Below are positions 23,205 to 34,930 of a DNA stretch of 64,000 nt, piece by piece; position 1 is the first letter of the stretch, and each line of letters opens with the position of its first letter. The position numbers and the translations under genes are program-made. The notes under the pieces were generated by a model that ran no database searches, was not told where the DNA came from, and was given only the letters and a program-made list of their open reading frames with translations. Source of the DNA: Symsagittifera roscoffensis. Lineage: Eukaryota; Xenacoelomorpha; Acoela; Convolutidae. Location: the NCBI RefSeq assembly GCF_963678635.1, contig NC_087069.1:34245090-34309089 (forward strand). Reading direction: 5' to 3'.

Positions 23205-23214
23205 TGGCGCAGTC
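23205..23214 (+). other. Gypsy-2B primer-binding site (tRNA-Ser type)
   Basis: tggcgcagtc abuts the LTR and is complementary to a tRNA 3' end GACTGCG-CCA; serine tRNAs begin GCAGTCG, which pairs with that stem. Confidence 0.65.
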
Positions 23215-24165
23215 AAACGAGTCGAACCTACGAGGACTAGAGTTTTCCTGGAACAACACATCGAATGATAATCCACACGACCGGGAAAATGGTCAGAAAA
23301 ATTCCGGGTAACAATTATTGCTAAAGATTCGGTGGACGTTGAAGACGTAATTAACCCGCCGGTGAGGCCCGAACTAGTATACCTTATCGCTAAACCAACG
23401 GAAACTTCCGATGATCAATCCCGTCGGGCAGAAAAAGACGAACGTCACCGATTAATTATCCAAGCTTACAATGAAGAGCTGAGAAGGAGAAAAGTAGAAG
23501 ATCAACGAAATTCAACGGAATTATAACGCAAAATTATTTCGGGGAATTGCAAAAAAAAACATTTACGGTATCTACAAACCTAATATACGAGAGATATAAA
23601 TTTTTTGGTCGGAGACATAAAGGTAACGAATCAATAGAAAAGATCCATGAAACAGTATAGGAGTTGGCAAAAAACAGTAATTTGGGTGAACTCGAGTCAG
23701 AATTAGTTAGAGATTAGAGATATAATCATTAAAAATACGCGAAAGGTTGAAATCCAAAAAAAACTGTGCATCGAATGCTTAACCCCAGAAAACTTGCTAT
23801 CTTATGTACTTGTCCATGAGAAAGGCACTAAAATACATCAACAATACTTGAAATTCTGTGTGCAAAATACCGAACACAGACCCCAATTTGTAAAAACGAA
23901 CCAACCCTAAATATCGTTGAAAGCAACCAATGCCGAAATTGCGGTCAACAGTTCAAGAAAGGACATCTAACCATATGCCCAGCTAGAGATGGAAACTGTT
24001 AAACGTATGGCCGTAAAGGAAATTTTGCAAAGCACTGCAGAAGCACAGCAAGAACACAAACGAATGTAGTTGAGCAAAATATAACATCTACCGAAGAGGA
24101 AAATTACCGGGCTAACCCGCAGGAGAATTCCGAGTTCGATGTCAACCTGGACGAGTTTTTAGTTT
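23215..24165 (+). pseudogene. Gypsy-2B: gag remnant
   Basis: It begins as in copy A (VEDVINPPVRPELVYLIAKP at 23335). The capsid part (23560-23870) is frameshifted and lacks about 150-190 bp retained by copy A. The nucleocapsid reads CRNCGQQFKKGHLTICPARD near 23935, with the knuckle more complete than in A. A stop follows, then TYGRKGNFAKHC. Several stops; not translatable as one Gag. Confidence 0.75.
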
Positions 24166-24700
24166 TAGCGGTGGATACGGATATTCAAATAAACGCAATT
24201 GAAGATAGGATCGAGCGAGGGTTAAGAACCGTATTCAATCACGAAGGCCTAGAACTAAAAAAGATGTTGATGGTGTCTTTGAGAAACTTCAACCCCTACT
24301 CTACTGAAAACCAGATTGACTCAGCAAGTCCAGTTTCATTTATGGAGAAAGACCTACTTCATGAATTGAAAATACGAGACAGATTTTTAAAGATAGAAGC
24401 AGTGGACGAAATCACGAAGAAAGCATATCAAGGTTTCGGGAGTACAATAAACATCATTGGAAAAGTAGGTCTGAGAGCCCGATCGAAGGGTTGGGACGCT
24501 AAAGATACAAAAACTGTTCATTATCGAAGGAGTGGAAAGAAACTTCCTCGAAAACGATATACTACCGAACCTGGGAATAGAAGTAATACAGAAACAGCCA
24601 CCACCCAACGGGCCAGAGTTACGGCAGTTCTTGAACAAATCTCCCATCGGGACTGATGTCAACCAAATAAAATTCTCATCAGACAGACAACCAGACCAGG
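24165..24700 (+). pseudogene. Gypsy-2B: retropepsin-like protease
   Basis: The frame 24171-24656 carries IDSASPVSFMEKDLL (active-site region, Ala instead of Gly after D-S) and GSTINIIGKVGLRARSKGW. A frameshift at about 24505 moves into the frame 24532-25137 (FLENDILPNLGIEVIQKQP). Order and spacing match copy A. Confidence 0.7.
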
Positions 24701-25450
24701 ACAACTACAACGTGAGTTCCAGGACAACTACCATGACAACTACAACCACACCACTACAACGTGAGTTCAAAGTATATATTTCACGCCGATTTCCAGACCT
24801 TATAAAAAGAACCGGTAGATCAAAAAATTTTATGGTTAACACCAATTCTAACGAACCTATAAAACCGATACAGGTAAAAGGGAAACAAATACCGATCCAT
24901 CTTCTCCCTAAGGTGAAATTATGCCTTGACCAACTACTAAGAGACGGCCATATTGAAAAATTTTCTAGACGTCCGGAAGGTTGTTTTATCTCTCTTATCG
25001 TAATCACAGCTAAAAGGGACGGATCAATTAAATTAGCATCAAATTCAAAATTGCTAAACAAACAGGTATTTTGGAATAGATATCAAATGCCGAACCTATT
25101 CGAACTAATTGATTACGTCGCGGTAACAATTAGCTGACACGACGAGAACAAAATTTGGTTCTCATCCATGGACTTAAAATACGCATACAGTCAAACACCG
25201 TTATCCAAAAAAGCAAGCAACCAATGCAATTTTAATATGGCGGGGGTGATGTCACAGGCTCTTATTGTTTTAAAACCTGATTTTACGGGCTAGGCGATAT
25301 GCTCAAAGAATTTCAACGCATAATAGACCGTTTAACGGAAAAAATACCTAACACACATTGTTATCTTGACGATATCTTAATTGCTACCGTGGGTAACGAG
25401 GACGAACACCGAAAATTAGTTATTAACGTTTTGAAAACATAAGACGACAA
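24700..25450 (+). pseudogene. Gypsy-2B: reverse transcriptase
   Basis: Fingers: IPIHLLPKVKLCLDQLLRDG, then HIEKFSRRPEGCFISLIVIT and AKRDGSIKLAS. Motif A region WFSSMDLKYAYSQTPLS is near 25160-25200, after a stop codon at 25135. Motif C CYLDD is at 25359-25373. The interval between A and C has lost part of the palm (it jumps from SQTPLSKKASNQCNFN to an out-of-frame MAGVMSQ). All three catalytic Asp codons are present, but the frame is broken at least three times. Confidence 0.8.
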
Positions 25451-26030
25451 AAAATTGGCCATAAAATGGGAAAGTGTACTTTTCTAACAGACAATATAGA
25501 ATGGCTAGGATTCAAAATCGAAGCTAAAGGGACGACGCCATTAATACACAAATCGGACGCAATCAGAAATGTAAAAGAACCAAGTTGCATCAAATACATC
25601 AGATCACTAATGGGATCATTTAACCAATATAGCAAATTCATTCCAAATTTAGCATATTTATCAGCACCGTTCACAGAACTAATGCAAAAGAATAAACCAT
25701 TTAATTGGTCTACGGTGCATGCTGAGGCGTTTGAAAAAATCAAGAAAAAAATCTGCAACACGGTAACCAATCATCATTTCGATGTAAATCTGAATACAAG
25801 TGTGAAATGCGACGCGTCACATTTAGGATTGGGCGCTTCCGGAAAACAAGACCATCGGAGGACCTGGAAAACCGTAGCGTTTGCTAGTAGATTTTTAAAC
25901 ATAGCCAAACAAAATTATAGCACAAACGAACTCGATTTGTTGGGTCTAGTGTGGGCATTAGATCATTTTAAAAACTACCTATTGGGCAAACTAACAGTTC
26001 TCCATTCTAACGGACCATAAAACCTTAATT
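25440..26030 (+). pseudogene. Gypsy-2B: RT connection and RNase H
   Basis: The frame 25466-26020 (184 codons) is the best-preserved piece: TDNIEWLGFKIEAKGTTPLI, FIPNLAYLSAPFTELM, KCDASHLGLGASGKQ (catalytic Asp), FASRFLNIAKQNYSTNELDL and LGLVWALDHFKNYLLGKL. These are the RNase H blocks of Ty3/Gypsy elements. It ends with a frameshift where LTVLTDHKAL would be expected. Confidence 0.82.
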
Positions 26031-27470
26031 GGAGCACTAAAAAATGGCAAAAACACAAAAACGGCTCAATCTCATCTCACCCGTTGGGCGGACAAATTAC
26101 TACCATACCACTTTTCCGTCGAACAATTGCCGGGTAAAGAAATGGGATTTGTTGATTATTTATCCAGACATCCATCGGGTGAACCCGTACCAGCCTCACT
26201 TGACGATGAGAACTTTCTTAATGCTTCAGTAAACCAAATTAGTACTCTCCTAGGTTTCGCGCATCTCATGCCTAGACATTCTTGGCCGCAAATAAGAAAC
26301 AAATGTTCTCAACAAGTCTTAGCGCATGACGTCACATACTGCAATATGATTGGCCAATCGACGAACAAAATGACCAGTCAAGAAAGTGAACGTGAGAAAC
26401 GAATTTCGAATTCCGCTGAAACTTTCCAAGCTATTGTTAAACTCTCCAAACTTTCAGTGTGTCAAAATTTACATTTACGAACAGAAGACTGTAATCCATC
26501 TTGCAAAATTACTAATTTTTCCACTAACTATAAAACTCTGAAAGATATGGCCGACCAACTTGAAATAAAAGAACAACTTGAACTTGCAAACACAGAAAAT
26601 ATTCATACTTTAACACCCAGTACCAGTAACCCATCGGGAAAGCACTCCGAAAGAACACCTTGTTAAGAAAAAAGATCGAAATTACCCAAAGTAAAAATTT
26701 TTCCATTCTCGTGGCCCGAAACTTTCGACTCTAAATTTATGGCATTACTGTCCAAACAAAATCTTGTATTGAAAAAAATTATTAAAACTATTGAAGAAGA
26801 CCGAAAGCAGGATATTACACAATTGGGGAATTATTATAAACCTTATATTAAAAACCTACATGTCAGCGGAGGATGCCTTTATTTTGATGACCGATTAGTT
26901 ATTCCGGCGTCCTTGAGATCAACAATGCTTCACCGATTTTATGAAGCCCACCCAGGCCAGTTCGCGATGAAAAGTCTGGCAATACAATACATCTGGTGGT
27001 CGAAAATTTATCCCGGAAAGTTGCACCGAATGCATTAAAGCAGGTAAAAACTTGAAATCTCTCGCAAATCAAAATAATCGTGGAAAACTCCCAAAGGTCG
27101 CAAAACGAAATCAAGAAAAGGAATTGGACTTTGCCGGTCCTTTACCGCTAACATGGGGAACAAAAAAATACATACTGGTATGCGTTGATCGATTCCCTTT
27201 GGCACAAATAACATCCAGTATATCGGCCAAATCAATCGTAAGTTTTCTTAGGAAATATAGAGCTCTACAAGGGATACCTAGAACTATTAGAACGAATCAA
27301 GGGTCCGGCTCTATCTCTAAAGAGGTCAGAGACTTTTGTCAAGGTTCCAAAACCTACATTAGACTCCGCACTACTGAAGATAATAAAGTGCCTAAGAACG
27401 GTGACACAACAATCGTTAAATTGCTCCCCTTTTGAAGCACATTTTGGTAGATCCCCATACATACACAATC
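26030..27470 (+). pseudogene. Gypsy-2B: integrase with N-terminal spacer
   Basis: 26127-26666 reads PGKEMGFVDYLSRHPSGEPV (the D-x-L-S-R end of RNase H) and then a 150-residue spacer. 26739-27038 holds the HPGQFAMKSLAI block. 27052-27435 holds the core: ELDFAGPLPLTWGTKKYILV, VDRFPLAQITSSIS, SFLRKYRALQGIPRTIRTNQ. The second catalytic position is Asn instead of Asp, as in copy A. The third acidic residue is not identifiable because the frame degrades after 27370. Confidence 0.78.
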
Positions 27471-28020
27471 TGGCACAATTTAGTCAAACCACCATTGTCA
27501 AACAACCTAGATTGGAAGAAAACCTTGTTATGCATAGATAAAGGCCGAAAGCTTATGTGTCGGGATAGAAGACACGATTGGGACACCCCTGATGACATTG
27601 AGGATGGAGAGCTGGACGACAACTCATCTTCGTCAGATGATATCTCCAATGCCGTGAGATACATCCCTACCAGCGCTGGTAAACCAGTAAAAACCTCTCC
27701 CGCGCAGAAAAAAGAGATGCGCTACGCATTAAGAATCCCCTGTTGAACAACCAGCCGGGTAAGACCACTGTCTATAGAAAAGTACAGAATAGATCAAAGA
27801 ATGAACCATTCTATAGAGAACTTAAGGAGGAAAGAGTAAGGGAGTCAGAACATACAATCACACTACAAAAATGGAAAATTATACGCAAATCTGATGTAGC
27901 CGTTAAAAGACAATCAGCCCCGAAGAAGTTTAGTCCTAGAAAAAAATCAACCCGTGAAATTTTACACTACGAAAGGCTCGCTGAAGACTATGAAACCCCA
28001 GAGAAATGTCGGATTTAAGA
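27470..28020 (+). pseudogene. Gypsy-2B: post-integrase acidic/basic region
   Basis: Frames 27432-27746 and 27743-28018 carry an acidic run (IEDGELDDNSSSSDD) and the basic end QPGKTTVYRKVQNRSKNEPF, then LQKWKIIRKSDVAVKRQSAP. It resembles the C-terminal tail beyond the integrase core. One frameshift at about 27690 relative to copy A. Confidence 0.6.
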
Positions 28021-29160
28021 GCTCAAAGGCAACCCAGAAAAAGATAAACCTCCAAGCGAAATCTGAGGAACTAGACATCGCCAGACGGAACGCTGCTATG
28101 AATAGCTCACGAGAGACACTCCTGAGAGAGGAGGAGGAACAGCGACAGCGCTTAAGATACCCCATTGGCCTCGAAAGCGTCCAGGAAACAAGCCCGCCGG
28201 GCAAACCCGTCTGCGCAAGAAAGAGTCTATCAGAGAGTAGAATGACGAGTTCTCCAGTAGAATTCCTATCCGACGACGATGCCAGCGATTTAATCCTACT
28301 GAAAGACCTAAAAAATTCAAAAACTAAATGACCCAAAAAACCAACCAGAACACCCAATACTTGAACAAATGGACATCAAAGAAGACATCGAACCTAATGA
28401 AGAAAAGGCGAAGACTCCAGTGATCGACTTAGACTCAGGCGATAACAACACCGTTCCTAATTCAACCCCACCACTTATATATTTAGACAGTCTCGAAGAA
28501 GTAGACTCAAGTAAGCAAGAGAAACACAAATCCCAGAAGAGCCTTGAAGTGAAACCATCGCACATGAACAAGGAACCGGAAACAGCGGGGGAGATCAATA
28601 CCCAAACAAAGGAGCCAACCTCTACCAAGATCTCAACCAAATTGACGGCTACGGCTAAAAGGAAGGCTTCGTCGCCTATGAAATCGCCACCGCCCAAAAA
28701 TTGACCGACATATATTCTCGCCACAACACGAGACCTATACAATCCAGACAACCTCCGACGATGCGCGGAGAGAGAGTGTTTACTAGTTTAGTAGAAAAAA
28801 TCGATGAAAGACCAGGCGAACAGGCAGTATCCCAAGTTTACAATTCCCCATCTTTCTCATCAATCGAAGCGATTACAACCGAACTTGAAAGCCATCAAAT
28901 AGACGTGGTGGAGCTGACTTCCCCATCAACCTCTTCTCCATGGCATCCAACCGTAGACAATTTATAGGAAAGAGGGTCCACACAGACTGCTACACAAAGC
29001 CTTTTCTACTACTTTCCCCAATTGGTTCGCCTAGGAAAGTCCAATTCAAACCCGAAGTCCACTTATCTGAATCTCACTCATCGGGTCAACCCTCCGAACT
29101 CCTCTATCGTTTCCGCGATGGAGCTGTAGGGTCGACCGATGACGCTCGACGAACTTAGGA
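27954..29160 (+). pseudogene. Gypsy-2B: extra charged ORF(s) between integrase and 3' LTR
   Basis: Three frames follow each other: 27954-28331 (basic, coiled-coil-like), 28369-28704 (acidic start, then Lys/Thr/Pro-rich, ending SSPMKSPPPKN) and 28701-28967 (IYSRHNTRPIQSRQPPTMRG on). 28940-29158 continues in another frame. No known domain, signal peptide or membrane segment, so it does not look like an envelope protein. The composition suggests a disordered nucleic-acid-binding accessory protein or a Gag-like C-terminal extension. Absent from truncated copy A. Confidence 0.5.
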
Positions 29161-29570
29161 AGAAGACAGTCATTCGAGCCGCAAACCGGGGTGCTTCTTA
29201 AAACTCGTTGAACTTTTGCCCTGAAAAATTTTTGCCTCAGAAATTTTTGTTTCTGCTAAAATTTTTTGTTTCATGATCAAATTGGTTCTAATTTGTAGTA
29301 ACCTTGTATCAGTAAATTTGCGACGAAAAACTTTCGACCGGATGATTATTTTAGGGAATCAATTTGCCGTGATTTTAGTTTTGTGCACTATTTCTTAGTC
29401 ACTTTATTTGATTACTTTTTAGTTATGCAGTTATAACTAGCTTTATATTCCAGTCCAACGCTTTACCCATCGGGCGCTAACTATGGGTTTTTTCCGCCAG
29501 TTGTCGCGTCACTTCACCCCGTGCTTAAACATTTTGCGCTGATGAAAGGGATATATTTTGTAAATTTTTC
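29161..29570 (+). other. Gypsy-2B 3' untranslated region
   Basis: T-rich and AT-rich, with no open frame, between the last broken ORF and the polypurine tract. Confidence 0.5.
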
Positions 29571-29578
29571 GCGGGGAA
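29571..29578 (+). other. Gypsy-2B polypurine tract
   Basis: gcggggaa directly before the 3' LTR; position and purine content fit plus-strand priming, though it is short. Confidence 0.5.
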
Positions 29579-29924
29579 TGTCAAATGTGATATCTTATTC
29601 GTTGACACTTTAACCTCTGAGTTTTTACTTAACCACTATCGAGCTAAAGTAACACCTGCCAAAAGCCCAACGACTTTAGGCAGAACTTGACACGATCACT
29701 AGCTTATGATACGTAACAAATTGAGTGCTATGTAACTAATCTTTAATTCAATGTTTTACTCTGTCAGCTGTTCAGCATAACTTTACCCTTTAGTCTTTTT
29801 ATTCTAGTCTTAGATAAAAAGCCTACTTTGAAACAGTAGGGATCTTAATCAACACGCTAAAACTAGTCTTTGTTTAAGTTTCCGAGAGCTCTCGAACTAC
29901 CCTTTTATTCGAATTTTTTAAAAA
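29579..29924 (+). repeat. Gypsy-2B 3' LTR
   Basis: 346 bp, TGTCAAATGTG to TTTTTTAAAA, homologous over its whole length to 22860-23204. By hand count it differs at roughly 38 positions, about twice the difference between the LTRs at 17956 and 22860. Followed by agttt (candidate TSD). Confidence 0.85.
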
Positions 29925-29929
29925 AGTTT

Positions 29930-31940
29930 TTGAAGAATTGGTTTTTAATTTTTTTTTGTCAGTTTCCGAAATTTAATTATTGGCTCACATCGCTTTTTTT
30001 TTGAATATCATCAGTTTTTTTGCATAGGCTTTCGGAAACACAATTTTCGTACTAGCTAGCTATTGTCAACATATTTAATTTTTTTACTTTCTAAGGTAAT
30101 ATATTGGGTTTTTGGGCTATTTTTACACCATATGAAGGTGTGTTGGCAATTCTACTGAATTGTATGCAAAAATAACCTTAGCCTAAGATAGATTAATACA
30201 TTTTATAAAAAGCTCTGCAAACAAACGGTAGAGAGCAAAACAATATGAAGTGAAATTGGTGGACCCCCCAAATAGGAAAAATGAAGCTAACGTTATGAAA
30301 ACACAGGACAGATACTAAGGTTGGATTGAACCGGGCATGCAAAAACACGGAAATTTTGAACCCTCTGGCCCAAGAAATAACGGTTCACAGAAGTGCGGTC
30401 AAACAGCTTTTTTAGAATTTAATAACTATCAGTGGAAATGAGACCAAAATTTATTAGGTTACAGAATTAAATGAGGCACGCTCAAGTTTAGAAGCCCAAA
30501 CCCCTAAAATTGTACTCTCGGTGTTATGTCTAAGTAAATAATCCCCACACCAACTTGCGGATGTCGTTTCTCAGGCCATTGATTTCAAAGAGCCCAGACT
30601 TTGGGATATGAAAGGCAGTTAATTGGTACATCTTGCCGACAGTAGGACCGGAAGTTATCAGCATTTGGGAAAACCACCATTAAGACCAGAAATGAGCAAT
30701 TTAGGAGAAATAATTGGGAGGGCATATTGAGTTAATGGCTGCAATAGGAAACTTCAAACGAGAAAACTTCGATACCGATTTCGAAAAAGACCTATTTAAG
30801 AAAAAATATCTTCGCCAACTCCTTCAGAATTGTTACTTTTTCGGTGAAAAGTGTTAAAGTGCCTTGGAAGTTTCTTAATTTAGGAACCACTGATGTAAAA
30901 TGGATGAAACTTAATAGCTCAGATCCCATGAGATTTTTACCCCGTAAAAGGAAGAGTGACTCCTCGGTGACTTTTAAATAATTTTTAGGCGTTTAGGACC
31001 GACTATGCATTGAAAACCTCATAATTAAAATCAAAAATCAACGTAAGTCTTCACTCCAACCCTAATAAATGGGAGCTGATAATTGGGAAAAAATTGTCAA
31101 TCACAGAGTTAAAGCAGAAGCTAAAAGGAAATAGATTTTAGGTTGCAACATTGAAATTGTGGATTGATTAAGAGAGAAACTTGGCAAAAATTGGCTTGAG
31201 CTTAGCTATCAGATCAAAGATATTGATCGCAACTCATCGAGATTAAAAACATGCAAAAACTAGCAGCAATAAGAGTTCAGCTTGAAAAATGGACGTCGTA
31301 TAAAAATGAATGGTCGAAATTTCTACTTAACTACGCGGTGGAGGCTTTTTGGTTTCATTCGAACCCTTATATTTAAAAAACGTTCACATGATGGCTTGAA
31401 GGTCGGTATTGGACTATAGTTAAGGTTGGAATTATAAATTCTTAAAAATATGTAGGTAGCCATCAAAAAGGTATCCCACTATACCCGGGAGGTGGGAACC
31501 AAACTCACAACCAAACTTTTAACGACATTCAATTTTTCAAATTAAAATGGTGTGTGGTTGGTTGGTTAAGCAAAACTTGGATTAGGGGTGAAACCGGAGT
31601 AGAAATCGTTTTTTTACTCCGGTGAGAACAATTTTGCTTAGAAAACATTCAATTCGATCTGGGAGTTAGAGAGAAAGAGTTGACACTTGAGAAGATAGTG
31701 AGGATAGTTGATTGAGCCATCGATGATAGCGAGAATGCAGTTAGTTGGTGTTAAGGAGCCATTGAATTGAAAAAGGCAGTTAATAAATGATTGTGATTTC
31801 TTTTTTTTTATCAGTTTTTATCAGAATATTAAGTTAAATTCGGCCATTAACAGCCTCCTGTATCGGGAATTGAACTCTTGTGAGTTTATTTTTTTAAAAC
31901 TCGCTCTTTCAGGCTTTCAATTCAAACTTCAAATTTTAAA
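29930..31940. other. Unrecognised intergenic/intronic DNA
   Basis: Slightly higher GC in 30250-31500 than its surroundings. No frame longer than 60 codons, no mirrored ends. It may be a very old transposon, but I see no motif that names one. Confidence 0.3.
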
Positions 31941-32273
31941 CTTCTCAGTTGTTTTACGAACTATTACGGCTGAATGCGTAATCTTACGATGTAAGGCATG
32001 AACAACAAATGTGTTCACAATATTTGGTTCGGTCACCATGCAAAAATTAATTACAATATGAAAACTTAAAATTAGTTTTTAAAACTGAAATTTGAACGTG
32101 GGGAAGGGGGAAGCGGAAAATAGCCGGAATCTTTTGCGTTTGCGAGAGAGGACGGTACAACCGTAGGAGTAGCGACAAAAAGGGCAAAGAACATAGAACA
32201 GTACAAAATAATTGCTACCAACCTAACCCTTTCGGGATTCTAGATAGTACTAAATCTCGATCGCTCCGCTAAG

Positions 32274-32318
<45 letters not shown>

Positions 32319-34930
32319 AAGAAAGCGCTGACCTATTGAATCAGTTTTCTTAACCTACATTCAACGTCTGTTTTTTAAACTTCTTTCGCGAGTAATTATG
32401 GCTAAATGCGCGATTTTAAGATGTGAAGTATGAAAAACGAATATGCTTAAAATTGTTAGTTTGGTCACCACGCAAGGTTTCATTGTATTCTAAAAAGTTA
32501 AATATAGTTTTCAAAGAAGAAATTTAAAAAAGGAAGTGCAAAAATTTGCTATGCATTACGTTTAGGCGCTCTTTTTCCTTTTCCCTACCTTCTCGCATAT
32601 GCAACAGCTTTTTGTTCGAACTATTGGCTTTACAAGTTAAAGTATGAGGACCGAAGAATTTTGTCATAAACTAATTAGTGCTCAAACCAATTTTGGTAAC
32701 CAACCGACAATGGGAACAAAAAATTATTTGTATATTTTTTGCAATTGGAGGGGGGAGGGGATGGGGTGGAAAAGAAAATGAGCAACTGAAAAAAAAATGA
32801 AATTTTTAAAAAATGTTCTGGGGAAGTGGAAAAAGGGCCTTGGTTCTTTTTCTTTTCCCCTCACCTGCAATTTTTTACTAGTAAGGTTACTGTTCACATT
32901 GTCCCCGGTCGGGGGATGGGGGGGGAGGTGGGAGGAAAAAGGGTCGAAATTTTTTCCTTGAAAAAGAGCCCGAAAATCGGCAAGCAGACTAATTGGGCTA
33001 TGACGAGCGTATTTCGTCTTCATACTCGATACAAAATTAGGATATCAAAAAAGAATTTCAGCGGAAAAAACGGGAAAAGCCAACAATCCAATGCTTATTT
33101 TATTGCTATAGTTACTAAAGATGTTCCTTCTTTCATTTTGGTTCATAATGTTGATCCTGGTTTTGTTTTCACGCATCAGGAAAAATACTGAGGGAAAATC
33201 TGTAACTTAAGGAACTATTCAAGAGATAATATTCAATTTCCAGAATTAGGTTAAAGCCTCGTTCATTTTTGACTTTGGGTCTAAGTAAATACCGTTACAA
33301 TCTGGATCTTCTTCGTGTCCTCAAAGCTTTAATCGCAACTCAGAAAACAATATTTTTGTAAAGTCATCCAGTAACTTCACGCTTTTTTGAGTAACTGTAA
33401 AAAAGCTTTTTCGATACCCCAAAAAAAGCATTTTTTTCAAAATATCAGTCGGTCAAAGTAAAATTAAGACAACAATGCGTGATGTTACGATGTAGAGTAT
33501 GATGAGCAAGTCTGTTCACCAAACTTAACCTGTGAACAATTTTTTTATTGAATTTCAAATCTGGGGGGGGGGGGGGGGTGGGGTGATGGAAAAATGCCAT
33601 TTTTTCTCATTTCCACTTGCAATCAAATCCAAAATTGAATATGTTTCTGAATATTAAAGTAATATGAAATTTCAAAATTAAAAGGGGTGATTCGAAGAAG
33701 AGCCTAAATATTCAACAAGCCAGCGTATACTTTGAAGAAAGCCAATCTACTTCAGCTGATAATGGTGGGTTACTAACTAGAAAGAGAAACTTATATTTGA
33801 ATTTTTTTGATACTTGTTAAAATTTGATTTATCTGATTTATTAGAACCGTATTCTGACATGCTTGTGCTCCTCAGTGTTGGAGCATTTGTTGATGCGCGG
33901 ACAAGAAACGCCAGGAGATCTATGGAAATGAACGCAGCACAGGACGTTCAAGAAAGACACAGAGCAGACTTGCTCATGGACATATTTTCTTATCAAGCTG
34001 CAGCCATGGGGGCAGCATGGGGGCGATGAAAACCGAGTTTGTAACAAAGAATGAACAGAATTTATAACTAAACTGAAGATAACTGAAGATAACTTTTTCA
34101 CACAAGTTTTTCTTCTATTGGAGCACAGTTGTTCTTGTAGGTTTGCGAAGGGTGTAAGAATTTAGATGTGCATGAAAATTATACTGACCCCCATTTTAGG
34201 ACAACCGCATAAAAATTAGGAAAACCCGGCTCACCATCCTACAAAAAATTACCTATGTTAATTTTATCAATAAGAAAAAGTCCCAATCTTTGTATGTAAC
34301 ATTCTTGGAGCCTGCTTTTGTACAAAAATCTAAAAAGTTTTTTAAATAAAAGTTGGTTCTTTTCCACTTCCCCCCACACCTTTCAATTTCAATTTTGAAA
34401 AAGAACAATAACACTTTTATACTGCAATGAAACTTGGCAAGGTGAAAAACTAGAATTGTGGCTCTTCTCCAGTTCCCCCCTTTAACTTTTTCAATACAAT
34501 AAGTCTACTTTAATGACTTTTCATGATATCAGCTGCTACAAAATGTGTCAGCATGAACAGGTGAACAAACAATTCGTACATGCAAAAAGCCATGCGAAGA
34601 AATTTTGAACAGCTTTAATTTGTAATGAGGGGATGGGAAATTTGAAAAGAGCCGAGTTTTGAACAGATAAATTCTTCATACCCTTCATCTTGTTTAGCCC
34701 TAATAACAAGAACATAATAATAATAATGATACAAATACTAATAATAATATAAAAGAAGAAAATTTAAGAATTGTTGAGGACAACCGCAAATTTCTAAGGT
34801 AGCGGCGTTTGGACAACCCGGGAAGGTTAAAGTACATTATGGCTTAATGTTACGAAAATTGGCGTGCAAACTAGTAAGGCCATGACAAACATATTTGGTC
34901 CTCATGCTTATTGGACCTCATGCTTAGTAT
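31940..34930. repeat. Degenerate tandem repeats with GA, G-rich and poly-G tracts
   Basis: A block of the form 'atgcg.gat.ttacgatgt...tatga...ttcacca' recurs at about 31975, 32400, 33475 and, weaker, 32640 and 34850. Each copy is followed by an A/T-rich part and a purine-rich 'ggggaagg..aaaaaagcc' part. Notable simple tracts: GA repeat 32273-32322, G-rich 32748-32770 and 32905-32935, and a 16-G run at 33563-33578. No TIR ends were found. Confidence 0.45.
33844..34029 (+). CDS. Possible 3' terminal exon of an unknown plus-strand gene
   Basis: A branch-site-like tactaac (33772-33778) and a pyrimidine-rich acceptor (gatttatctgatttattag) precede an open frame with higher GC than its surroundings. 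It reads EPYSDMLVLLSVGAFVDART, then RNARRSMEMNAAQDVQERHR and MDIFSYQAAAMGAAWGR, then a TGA stop. Codon use and composition look protein-like against the surrounding AT-rich DNA. I do not recognise the product, and no upstream exon was found on this strand. It could also be a transposon or retrocopy fragment. Confidence 0.3.
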   Translation, partial: EPYSDMLVLLSVGAFVDARTRNARRSMEMNAAQDVQERHRADLLMDIFSYQAAAMGAAWGR

